Shown here piece by piece: positions 57,006-64,000 of a DNA stretch of 64,000 nucleotides (the first letter of the stretch is position 1; each line of letters opens with the position of its first letter). The position numbers were made by a program, and so were the translations under genes. The notes beneath the pieces were generated by a model. It worked only from the letters and a program-made list of their open reading frames with translations. It was not told where the DNA came from and searched no databases. Location: contig NZ_CP089309.1 in assembly GCF_021228795.1 (NCBI RefSeq), forward strand, positions 3,286,001 to 3,350,000, in the 5' to 3' direction. The DNA is from Thiocapsa bogorovii. GTDB lineage: Bacteria; Pseudomonadota; Gammaproteobacteria; Chromatiales; Chromatiaceae.

Positions 57006-58025
57006 ATGAGCCAGCTCACCGCTCTCTATGTCTATAAAGTCGTCGGCCAGGCGAGCCCCGGTGTTGACACCGCGGACCTTGTCGAACAGCTCGGCCTTGA
57101 CCCGGAGGGGTCGATCGATCCGACCCGCATGGTGTCGTCGGCTGCGTACTACGACTTCTTTGCCGTACTGGCCGACCGCGATCCCAATGGTCTCTCGCTC
57201 CCGCTCCGAATCGGTGCGGCGATGCGCAGCGACGAGTACGGTGCCTTTGGTCTCGCCTGGAAATCGGCGCCAACGCTGCGTGGCTCCTTCGCGAGATCAG
57301 AGCGGTATGGCCATGTCCTTGGCGCTGCAGAGACCTACTCGCTTGAGCGCACCTGCGACGGTTTGTTTTTCAACCTTGAAAAGGCTGGCGATGGCCGGAT
57401 AGGCATGCTGCTGTCGAACGAGGCGAGCCTGTCGGCCGTCGACACGATCAGCAGAGAGGTGAGCACTAGGGCCTTCGTGCCGCTGGCAGTCCATTTCAAG
57501 CATGCACCGAGAGGCGATGTCTCGGTTTATGAATCACATTTCGGCTGTCCGGTTCACTTCGAATCCGGGCGCGATGCGCTCTTGGTCAGTGATGAGAGTA
57601 TCGATGCGCCAAATCGACTCGGTGACGAGACGATTGTTGGATTCTTTGATCGTCATCTCGAGCAGCAACTGGCGTCGCTGACACAAGAGGTTCACCTCGA
57701 ACTTCGCGTACGGCGCGCCGTTGCGGCCGTACTCAGTGAAGGTGTGCCCACGGTGTCGTCCATCGCCTCAGAGCTCGCGGTGAGTGCCCGAACGCTGCAG
57801 AGACGACTCTCTGAGCAGGGACATTCGTTTCAGAGCGTGGTCGACATGGCTCGAAAGGATCTTGCCCAAAGATTGCTTGCTGAAACTGACTACAGTCTTG
57901 CCGAAGTCGCATTCCTGACGGGTTTCGCCGAGCAAAGCGGCTTCACAAGGGCATTCAAGCGCTGGGCAGGCCAGACGCCTCGCTCCTATCGGTTGGGCGC
58001 CCGCACGCCGCCTGCGGGGACCTGA
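57006..58025 (+). CDS. AraC-family transcriptional regulator
   Basis: A 339-residue regulator with an N-terminal arabinose-binding-protein-type ligand domain and a C-terminal double helix-turn-helix (VSSIASELAVSARTLQRRLSEQGHSFQSVVDMARKDLAQRLLAET, then YSLAEVAFLTGFAEQSGFTRAFKRWAGQTPRSYR in segments). It is divergent from the NmrA/DUF1772 pair, the usual arrangement for a local activator. Confidence 0.92.
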   Translation: MSQLTALYVYKVVGQASPGVDTADLVEQLGLDPEGSIDPTRMVSSAAYYDFFAVLADRDPNGLSLPLRIGAAMRSDEYGAFGLAWKSAPTLRGSFARSERYGHVLGAAETYSLERTCDGLFFNLEKAGDGRIGMLLSNEASLSAVDTISREVSTRAFVPLAVHFKHAPRGDVSVYESHFGCPVHFESGRDALLVSDESIDAPNRLGDETIVGFFDRHLEQQLASLTQEVHLELRVRRAVAAVLSEGVPTVSSIASELAVSARTLQRRLSEQGHSFQSVVDMARKDLAQRLLAETDYSLAEVAFLTGFAEQSGFTRAFKRWAGQTPRSYRLGARTPPAGT

Positions 58026-58552
58026 AGCCTGAGGAGTATCCGGCGAGGGGAACGAGCGGCCGAGATCTCCAATGATGTGTCGAGCAAACCAGGGGATACT
58101 TCGACGCTGTAGAACCAACCGCTTGGTCCAAAAAGCACTCAGCTCGTCGCGATGGGTGCGACCTGAACGGGCGTTGACGCGGGACTGTCCGCCGCGGAAG
58201 TGTTCAGCACCATTGCGCACTGATTACTCTCATCAACGCGCCACGGCGGGAACCCTGAATTCAGTCTCGCCGCCGTTCGGCTCGGGTTGCGGTTAGCGTT
58301 ATGGCCGGTTTGGGGCAAGAACGGACCCTTCCGCCGCCTCTCGGCCGGTGCCGCAGTGCGGAAAGATCGGCGGGAGTCAGGTGAGCGAATCTTAGAAATC
58401 TGTGACGAGATAATTTTGGAAACAACAACCGTTCCTAACGCTAAACCGAGTCTGGTGCGACACACGTCGGCATCCGCTCGGTTCCCGTGACACCCTGCCG
58501 GTTCAACCGCCCGCGCGCGACTCCGGATCGCGCGCGGGTGACCTATCGTCTC
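58026..58552. other. Intergenic region between AraC and Crp/Fnr genes
   Basis: About 525 bp with convergent genes on both sides and no supported gene inside. Around 58440 CTAAACCGAGTCTGGTGCGA resembles the left half of the dispersed CGCGGTTTA element, so a decayed copy may be present. I see no certain terminator. Confidence 0.5.
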
Positions 58553-59263
58553 TCAGCCCATGAATCGCTCGTACAGGGCTTCCGACTCCCCGTAACACCC
58601 GCAGGCTGCTGCTTTCAGGCCGGCTCGATCGAGAACGCGGATGTCGCCGCGGCTGTAGTGAATGAGATTGCGCTGTTGCAGCGCCGTCGCGGCCTTGGTG
58701 ACACCGACCCGGCGCACCCCGAGTAGAAGGGCCAGGAACTCGTGGGTGGCATGGAAGTGATCCGAATGCGCCCGGTCCTGAGTCATCAGCAACCAGCGGG
58801 CGAGACGCGCTTCCAGCACATGGAACCGGGTGCAGGCAACCATCTGCTCGACCTGGTTCGTCACCACGAAGAGATAGCGGTTCAGCGTGATTTGCAGCGC
58901 CGTGCTCTTTCTGAGTGCTTCGGGAAACCGCTCCGCGGTCATGCGCCAAGCGGGACCCGCGCCGCGGACAACGGTGCGCAGCAGCGTCACGTCGATCCCC
59001 AAGACCAGCGGTGTCCCGACCATTCCCTCCCTGCCGACCAGTCTGACCTCCAGACCGGCGTGATCGATCGGTCGCGTCACCAGCGAAAAGTAGCAATCGG
59101 TGGGGAAGTAGACGTGGCGGATCTGCTCGCCGGGTTCGTTGATCACCTCGTCGCGCGCAAGCTCGACCGACTCGCAGCGTTTCAGCACCTGCCGATGATC
59201 CTCGTCCGGCAGCGAGGCGAGAAGACGATTGTCGAACAGAGTGGAATTCTTCTCGGGTTGCAC
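58553..59263 (-). CDS. Crp/Fnr-family transcriptional regulator
   Basis: A 236-residue protein with a cyclic-nucleotide-binding-type beta barrel (EVINEPGEQIRHVYFPTDCYFSLV) and a C-terminal winged helix (HEFLALLLGVRRVGVTKAATALQQRNLIHYSRGDIRVLDRAGL in segments). There is no N-terminal FNR cysteine cluster, but CGC occurs near the C-terminus. It is divergent from the run of small stress/envelope genes and may control them; this is inferred from position. Confidence 0.88.
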   Translation of the reverse strand: MQPEKNSTLFDNRLLASLPDEDHRQVLKRCESVELARDEVINEPGEQIRHVYFPTDCYFSLVTRPIDHAGLEVRLVGREGMVGTPLVLGIDVTLLRTVVRGAGPAWRMTAERFPEALRKSTALQITLNRYLFVVTNQVEQMVACTRFHVLEARLARWLLMTQDRAHSDHFHATHEFLALLLGVRRVGVTKAATALQQRNLIHYSRGDIRVLDRAGLKAAACGCYGESEALYERFMG

Positions 59264-59653
59264 GGGCGGTCTCCTCTTAGGCCGGTTGGAGCGGAAACAC
59301 TCGGCAAGCGCGGCGCGTTGCCGTGGGACACTGGGGGCGAAGGTTTGCCGTCCAGCGCCAAGCCATGATCCCGATGGGTCGCTGAACCCCGTCTCGGCCT
59401 GCGGGGCTCCGTCAGCTTTCGAGCTTTAGCATTTACGTCAAAAAGCGCCCGTATTCAGTGCGCCAACAAACATAGCGCGTCGATCGGCCCCGTTATGTGC
59501 GATGGCGTACAGACCGGGTCGGCAACGCGTGTCAACCTGTCTTCCATCCTGTATGACCCTCCTCGACCGTGAGCAGAGGGGCGCCGTGAAAACCGGCCGG
59601 TTCGCGACGGTACCACGTCCCGAGGGCTTCTTAACCATCATGGGAGAATAGAC
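59264..59653. other. Divergent promoter region of the stress-gene cluster
   Basis: About 390 bp between the Crp/Fnr gene and the Thivi_2564-like gene, likely carrying both promoters. I found no convincing operator palindrome. GGGAGAA lies 8 bp upstream of the ATG at 59654. Confidence 0.45.
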
Positions 59654-59842
59654 ATGAATTTAATCAACTTGGTCGTCGTTTTGGTCGTCATCGGGGTCAT
59701 CCTGTGGCTGATCAACAATTACATTCCGATGGATGGAACCATCAAGAAGATCCTGAATGTGGTGGTCGTGATCTTCGTGGTGCTTTGGCTGCTGTCCGCT
59801 TTCGGGCTCCTCGGCTCCATGTCCGGAATACGCATCGGCTAA
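59654..59842 (+). CDS. Thivi_2564-family small membrane protein
   Basis: A 62-residue protein with two membrane helices (NLVVVLVVIGVILWLI and ILNVVVVIFVVLWLLSAFGLL) separated by NNYIPMDGTIKK. The pattern is that of the Thivi_2564 family named from Thiocystis violascens. Function unknown; members are frequently found next to other small stress-related membrane proteins, as here. Confidence 0.85.
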   Translation: MNLINLVVVLVVIGVILWLINNYIPMDGTIKKILNVVVVIFVVLWLLSAFGLLGSMSGIRIG

Positions 59843-59882
59843 TCGTGCGGACAGCGAACGCATATCCAGAGCGGGAGATGAG

Positions 59883-60101
59883 ATGAACGCACTCAAGACG
59901 GTCGGTGTCGTGCTGATAATCGGCGGTGGTCTGGGATTGGCCTATGGCGGATTCAGCTATACGAAGGAGACCACGCAGGCCCAACTGGGTCCGCTGGAGT
60001 TGACGGTTCAGGACCGCGAGACGGTCAATATCCCGATTTGGGCCGGCGTGGCCTCGATCGTGGCCGGCGCAGCGCTATTGCTTGTGCCGAGAAACACTTG
60101 A
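59883..60101 (+). CDS. DUF3185 family small membrane protein
   Basis: A 72-residue protein with two hydrophobic helices (GVVLIIGGGLGLAYGGF and IWAGVASIVAGAALLLVP) around TKETTQAQLGPLELTVQDRETVNIP, the DUF3185 pattern. GGGAGATGAG precedes the ATG. It follows the Thivi_2564-like gene by 40 bp and is probably in the same transcript. Confidence 0.85.
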   Translation: MNALKTVGVVLIIGGGLGLAYGGFSYTKETTQAQLGPLELTVQDRETVNIPIWAGVASIVAGAALLLVPRNT

Positions 60102-60156
60102 GGTTCATCCCTCGGAAGGCCGGAATCTCGGTCTCCCGTCCGGTGCAATGCAATCT

Positions 60157-60182
60157 CCGGAAAGCGTGTTTCCGGCCCTTTT
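60157..60182 (+). terminator. Probable rho-independent terminator
   Basis: CCGGAAA and TTTCCGG form a 7-bp stem around a GCGTG loop, followed by CCCTTTT. It lies 56 bp after the DUF3185 gene and would end the transcript of the two small membrane-protein genes. Confidence 0.6.
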
Positions 60183-60206
60183 ACGTCGGCAAACGAGCCC
60201 TTTAAC

Positions 60207-60794
60207 ATGACCAACAGAAATGTGCAGTTCCTGACGGCGATGGTGTTGATGCTCGGCGGGGCTGCGGTGCAGTCCGCCGAACCGGTCCAATCGGGCAACA
60301 GCGAGACGCCGACTTCCGGTGCCCGGGACGTGCAGCTCGCGGAGGCGCCCGCGGAGTATGGGATTCGGCCGGCCGAGGCCCTGGGCTCGCCGACGTCGCC
60401 GGATGCCGCTGCACAAGGCCGGGAGTCGTCGGGGGAGAGCGCATCGGAGATCAGAACCGACGGCGATGTTCGCTACGTCTCGGGCGGCATCGGTGTGAGT
60501 GAGCGAACCGAGCTCGAAGCCCTGTCCAGTCAGTTCAACCTGCGCCTGCTCTTCGCGACGGAGGGCAGCGGCGAATATCTCTCCTCGGTCCAAGTGAACA
60601 TTCTGGATGCACAAGGGGGGGCGGTCTTGAGCGCCCAATCGAAAGGCCCTTGGTTCCTCGCCCAACTGCCGGCGGGCGACTACAGCCTTGAGGTCACCCC
60701 GAGCGGGGTGCGCGGTCAGGACGAGACTCAGCGCAAGACCTTCAAGGCGGATGGTTCCGGCCAAACGCGTTTGGACTTCTACTGGAAGAAGTAG
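60207..60794 (+). CDS. Secreted protein with a carboxypeptidase-regulatory-like domain
   Basis: A 195-residue protein with a signal peptide (MTNRNVQFLTAMVLMLGGAAVQSA), a low-complexity acidic segment and a compact C-terminal domain (VNILDAQGGAVLSAQSKGPWFLAQLPAGDYSLEV). The last part resembles the beta-sandwich of carboxypeptidase-regulatory domains. Periplasmic location is likely and the function unknown. It lies just after the terminator, so it probably has its own promoter. Confidence 0.72.
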   Translation: MTNRNVQFLTAMVLMLGGAAVQSAEPVQSGNSETPTSGARDVQLAEAPAEYGIRPAEALGSPTSPDAAAQGRESSGESASEIRTDGDVRYVSGGIGVSERTELEALSSQFNLRLLFATEGSGEYLSSVQVNILDAQGGAVLSAQSKGPWFLAQLPAGDYSLEVTPSGVRGQDETQRKTFKADGSGQTRLDFYWKK

Positions 60795-60887
60795 GCGCGG
60801 CGAGCTCGACGGCCAAGGGAATGGCCAGCGGATACTTGAATTCCGGCGTTTCGCCGGGTTGACGATCAGGAACAGGAGCAAGAACCC

Positions 60888-61492
60888 ATGCTGACGAAAG
60901 ACGAATTTATTTCGATATCCAAGGTTAAAACCCCCGCCTTTCAGGCGGGCAGATTTCATCCAGGCTGTTTGCGGGCCATCGGTAACAGCGACGTCGGCCA
61001 CCGTTAAGGACCGGTCTCGGTCTGATGGACCGCCGACATGGTCGGGCATGCCTCCGGTTCGGCTGGCCGTGTGGTTGTTGTGGCAGTCGTCCGGCCAGAA
61101 CTCACCCTCGCAGGGAGGTGTAGAGGATTGCTCGAAGTGCCAGCCCTCGACGCGTCGTTCAGTCGACGCGTATCCGGACTTTCAGTCCGTGAGGCAAACC
61201 CACCGGCTTTAGCCGGTGGTTGTTTAGTGCAGACATGAAGACGCGGATCGACGCCTGGAATGCCGAAATCGACGTGTTTCAGGAAAAGGCGCACGACATC
61301 AAGGAAGAGGCCAAGGTGAAATACGAGGAGCAGCTCGTGTCGTTACGCGCTGCGCGTGTGGAAGGCGAAAAGCGGCTGGAGGAGATGCAGGCCGCTACGG
61401 AAAGCAACTGGGAGCAGCTCAAATTGGAAACCGAGCGGGCTTGGGATGCCTTCAAGGACTCCTTCAATACGTTCAAGTCGCATTATAAGTAA
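60888..61492 (+). pseudogene. Sll1863-family stress protein gene, split by a small insertion
   Basis: The first codons (MLTKDEFISISK) are at 60888-60923. The rest of the protein, ADMKTRIDAWNAEIDVFQ onwards, is at 61229-61492 and continues as a charged helical coil to FNTFKSHYK. Together they match the short coiled Sll1863-type proteins, whose start is followed within about a dozen residues by a helix with DxWNAEID. The approximately 300 bp between have palindromic ends and no gene. The downstream part may still be translated from the ATG at 61235 with reduced N-terminus. Confidence 0.7.
60924..61228. mobile_element. Small palindrome-ended insertion (IS200/IS605-like, non-autonomous)
   Basis: About 300 bp. 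Near the left end CCCGCCTTTCAGGCGGG forms a hairpin (about 60932-60949). Near the right end CCACCGGCTTTAGCCGGTGG forms another (about 61199-61218). No terminal inverted repeats or clear target duplication are visible, consistent with IS200/IS605-type ends. It encodes no transposase. Exact limits are uncertain by a few bases. Confidence 0.6.
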
Positions 61493-61526
61493 AACGTCAG
61501 TCCATCGCGTTGCATGAAACGCAACC

Positions 61527-61620
61527 GTAGGGTGGACCGGCGCAGCGCAGTCCACCAGTCAGTCCACCAGTGTCGGTGCATGGCTCGGTGGACTGCGCTG
61601 CGCTTGTCCACCCTACAGCG
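61527..61620. repeat. Paired short dispersed repeats (GGTGGACTGCGC type)
   Basis: An inverted copy GTAGGGTGGACCGG, CGCAGCGCAGTCCACC (61527-61557) faces a direct copy GGTGGACTGCGCTGCGC, TTGTCCACCCTACAG (61587-61618). The direct copy is nearly identical to 9459-9490. Together they could form a long hairpin in the leader upstream of the glucan synthase-like gene. Confidence 0.75.
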
Positions 61621-61724
61621 GTTGTCCACCCTGGCCGGTTGGATGAACAGGCCGTCGAGCGTGACCTTCGTCCGCGGAGGATGGCCTCTCCGCGTCGGAG
61701 ATCGCACGTTTGAAGGAGAGTCAT

Positions 61725-64000
61725 TTGGCGATTCGCGACACCCTGCTCCAATTCAGGAGATGGCTTCCCGGTAGGGGTTTGACCAAGGCGTCTGTCGGCG
61801 ACGAGCCGCCGTTGCGCTCGGAGCTCTTCAGCGCCGTTCAGATGGAAGAGCACGGCAAGCGCCTCGCCGATGCGCATACCTTGATGCCCGGACATCCACC
61901 GGACCGTCTGCTCGCTCGCCTGACCGAGAACGAAACCATCCTGATCGGTGTCTGCCCATTGCTCATGGCCGCCGTCACGGAGAACCGCCGGATCGCGCCG
62001 GCCGGTGAATGGCTGCTCGACAACTTCTATCTGATCGAAGATCAGATCCGCACCGCCAAGCGACATCTCCCGAAGGGCTACAGCCGCCAACTGCCGCGCC
62101 TGCTTCACGGGCCGTCCGCCGGACTGCCGCGCGTCTATGACCTCGCGCTCGAGATCATCGCCCATGGCGACGGTCGGGTCGACCCGGAGAACCTCAACCG
62201 TTTCGTCGCGGCCTATCAGACGGTCACCACCCTGCGGCTGGGCGAATTGTGGGCCATCCCGATCATGCTGCGACTGGCGCTGATCGAGAATCTGCGCCGC
62301 GTTGCGGTCCTCATCGCGGCCAGCCGGACGGACCAGAACCTGGCCGATGTCTGGGCCGATCGGATGATGGCGATGGTCGAGCAGGATCCGAAGAATCTGA
62401 TCCTGGTGATCGCCGACATGGCGCGCTCGAACCCGCCGCTGTCGAGCGCCTTTGTCGCGGAGTTGGCGCGCCGACTACAGGGCCAGAGCTCCGCCTTGGC
62501 GCTACCGCTGACCTGGATCGAGCAGCAGTTGGCCGAGTCGGGTCTGAGGATCGAACAGCGGGTGCAGTCGGAGAACCAGCAACAGGCCGCCGACCAAGTC
62601 TCCATCGGCAACAGCATCGGCAGTCTGCGTTTCCTCGGGGCGACGGATTGGCGCGAATTCGTGGAAACCATGAGCCTGGTCGAGCAGACCTTGCGCGGCG
62701 ATCCGGGCGGGATTTACGGCCGGATGGACTTTGCCACCCGCGATCGTTACCGGCACGTCGTGGAGAAGGTCGCGAAGAACAGCGCCCTGTCCGAGGCGGA
62801 GGTGGCTCTCCAGGCGGTCGAGCTGGCACGCGAAGGCGCGGTCGCGAACGATGGCGCCGAGCGTGCGGCGCACGTTGGGTTCTATCTGATCGATCGCGGA
62901 TTGCCGCGGCTGGAGCGCCGGGCGCGGGCCTGCCTCTGCACCCTGGAATCGCTGCAACGGCGGGGTCGGCGGTTTCCCTTGTTCCTCTATTTGGGTGCGA
63001 TCTTCCTGTTGACGGCGCTCTTCACCGGCGGGCTTCTGGCGCTCTCCGATAGCCTGCCGGATTGGCTGCTCCTGCTCCTCGCGGTGCCTGTCGTGCTGGG
63101 CACCAGTCAGCTCGGTGTGGCGCTGGTGAACTGGCTGGCCACCTTGTTCGCGACACCCTATCCGCTGCCGCGCCTGGATTTTTCACTGGGCATTCCGACT
63201 GAATCGCGCACCCTGGTGGTGACCCCGACCCTGCTCACCGGCGCGGCGGGCATCGAGGCGTTGCTCGAAGGGCTGGAGGTGCGGTTCCTGGCGAATCGGG
63301 ACGACCGCCTGCACTTTGGGCTCTTAACCGATTTTCGCGATGCGCCGGAGCAGACGCAGCCCGAAGACGAGACGCTCGTCCGGCTTGCCGTCGAAGGGAT
63401 CGAGGCCCTGAACGCGAAATACCCGCGCGACGGTGGCGATGGCTTTTTCCTCTTCCACCGCCCGCGCCGCTGGAATCCGCAAGAGCGGATCTGGATGGGT
63501 TACGAGCGCAAACGCGGCAAGCTCGCCGATTTGAACGCACTGTTGCGCGGCGGGGACGCCGATCGCTTCGCAACGATCGTGGGCAAGACGAGGATCCTGC
63601 CGAGCGTGCGCTACGTCATTACCCTGGACACCGACACCCAACTCCCGCGCGATGCCGCACTGGAGCTGGTCGGTACCCTGGCACATCCGCTCAATCAGGC
63701 ACGTTACGATCCCGACCGACAGGTGGTCTCCGAGGGCTACGGCATTCTGCAACCGCGCGTGGCCGTGAGTCTGCCCGGTGCCAATCGGTCGCGGTATGCG
63801 CGGCTGTACGGGGACGACGCCGGCATCGATCCCTATACCCATGCCGTTTCCGATGTCTACCAGGATTGGTTTCATGAAGGCTCCTTCATCGGCAAGGGCA
63901 TCTACGATGTCGATGTCATCGAGCAGGCGCTGACGGGGCGTTTCCCCGAAAATCGCATCCTCAGCCATGACCTGCTGGAGGGCTGCCATGCCCGCTCCGG
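61725..64000 (+). CDS. Cyclic beta-1,2-glucan synthase-like protein (5' part; runs off window)
   Basis: The first 758 residues of a very large NdvB/GT84-type enzyme. A TTG at 61725 is preceded at good spacing by AAGGAGAG and gives LAIRDTLLQFRRWLPGRG. An N-terminal helical region contains LLDNFYLIEDQI. Two transmembrane helices lie near residues 420-475 (FLYLGAIFLLTALFTGGLLAL and LLLLLAVPVVLGTSQLGVALV). The GT84 region starts with YVITLDTDTQLPRDA, the DxD motif, and includes ILSHDLLEG. The C-terminal GH94-like part is outside the window. It would make a periplasmic or exported glucan from UDP-glucose. Confidence 0.88.
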   Translation, partial: MAIRDTLLQFRRWLPGRGLTKASVGDEPPLRSELFSAVQMEEHGKRLADAHTLMPGHPPDRLLARLTENETILIGVCPLLMAAVTENRRIAPAGEWLLDNFYLIEDQIRTAKRHLPKGYSRQLPRLLHGPSAGLPRVYDLALEIIAHGDGRVDPENLNRFVAAYQTVTTLRLGELWAIPIMLRLALIENLRRVAVLIAASRTDQNLADVWADRMMAMVEQDPKNLILVIADMARSNPPLSSAFVAELARRLQGQSSALALPLTWIEQQLAESGLRIEQRVQSENQQQAADQVSIGNSIGSLRFLGATDWREFVETMSLVEQTLRGDPGGIYGRMDFATRDRYRHVVEKVAKNSALSEAEVALQAVELAREGAVANDGAERAAHVGFYLIDRGLPRLERRARACLCTLESLQRRGRRFPLFLYLGAIFLLTALFTGGLLALSDSLPDWLLLLLAVPVVLGTSQLGVALVNWLATLFATPYPLPRLDFSLGIPTESRTLVVTPTLLTGAAGIEALLEGLEVRFLANRDDRLHFGLLTDFRDAPEQTQPEDETLVRLAVEGIEALNAKYPRDGGDGFFLFHRPRRWNPQERIWMGYERKRGKLADLNALLRGGDADRFATIVGKTRILPSVRYVITLDTDTQLPRDAALELVGTLAHPLNQARYDPDRQVVSEGYGILQPRVAVSLPGANRSRYARLYGDDAGIDPYTHAVSDVYQDWFHEGSFIGKGIYDVDVIEQALTGRFPENRILSHDLLEGCHARS

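Noticed and set aside
61038-61238. 66-codon frame in the small palindrome-ended insertion as a TnpB remnant
   Set aside because: I see no TnpB motifs such as the zinc finger or RuvC residues. The frame overlaps the right-end hairpin and appears non-coding.

Overview
The window looks like the chromosome of a high-GC gammaproteobacterium, most likely a purple sulfur bacterium of the Chromatiaceae. Three things suggest this: the conserved leuS-lptE-holA-(proA)-nadD-rsfS order flanked by a divergent ybeL-type zinc-ribbon gene; a small membrane protein that I recognise as the Thivi_2564 family, named after Thiocystis; and the overall GC-rich codon use. No 16S rRNA or other decisive marker is present, so the genus is not assigned.

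Layout. 1-1952: hslU (cut by the window edge) and hslV, minus strand. 2376-9945: a surface-polysaccharide cluster with a two-module glycosyltransferase, a methyltransferase, a DegT-type sugar aminotransferase, a GT2 glycosyltransferase, a fused acetyltransferase/3,4-ketoisomerase and a GtrA-type membrane protein. It fits synthesis of a dTDP-3-acetamido-3,6-dideoxyhexose and its transfer. 10117-12078: a multi-spanning membrane protein and diacylglycerol kinase. 12075-18142: the glycine cleavage system (gcvT, gcvH, gcvPA, tpx, gcvPB, minus strand) behind a tandem glycine riboswitch and a visible promoter. 18377-19683: an exported SCP-2-like protein and the YbeL-like protein. 19940-27989: leuS, lptE, holA, proA, nadD, rsfS and a WYL regulator. 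28125-31812: a DUF29 gene, folA, apaH, apaG, a tiny membrane protein and a Gfo/Idh/MocA oxidoreductase.

32315-55116 is an accessory region bounded by two nearly identical, inverted copies of a recombinase-in-trio (RIT) element: three overlapping tyrosine recombinase genes with 23-bp terminal inverted repeats beside a 32-bp perfect palindrome. Between them lie a secreted beta-barrel protein, an SNase-like protein, an IS256-family element, a NdpA/YejK-like gene with a membrane-protein partner broken by an IS1380-family element, a 1207-residue nuclease-NACHT STAND protein, and an AAA ATPase truncated by a group II intron fragment. This looks like a defence island in decay. The NACHT gene contains a 276-bp in-frame hexanucleotide satellite encoding Arg/Leu-Asp/Ala repeats, probably inside its sensor region; I consider this the most unusual feature. 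The right RIT copy carries an additional IS3-like element in the Shine-Dalgarno sequence of ritA.

55393-64000 returns to chromosomal genes: a DUF1772 membrane protein, an NmrA-type oxidoreductase divergent from an AraC regulator, a Crp/Fnr regulator, and a set of small envelope/stress proteins (Thivi_2564, DUF3185, a secreted protein, and an Sll1863-like gene split by a small palindrome-ended insertion). It ends in the start of a giant cyclic beta-glucan synthase-like gene.

Across the chromosomal part, at least seven copies of an approximately 85-bp element bounded by TAAACCGCG and CGCGGTTTA occupy intergenic gaps and often provide the stop codon of the neighbouring gene.
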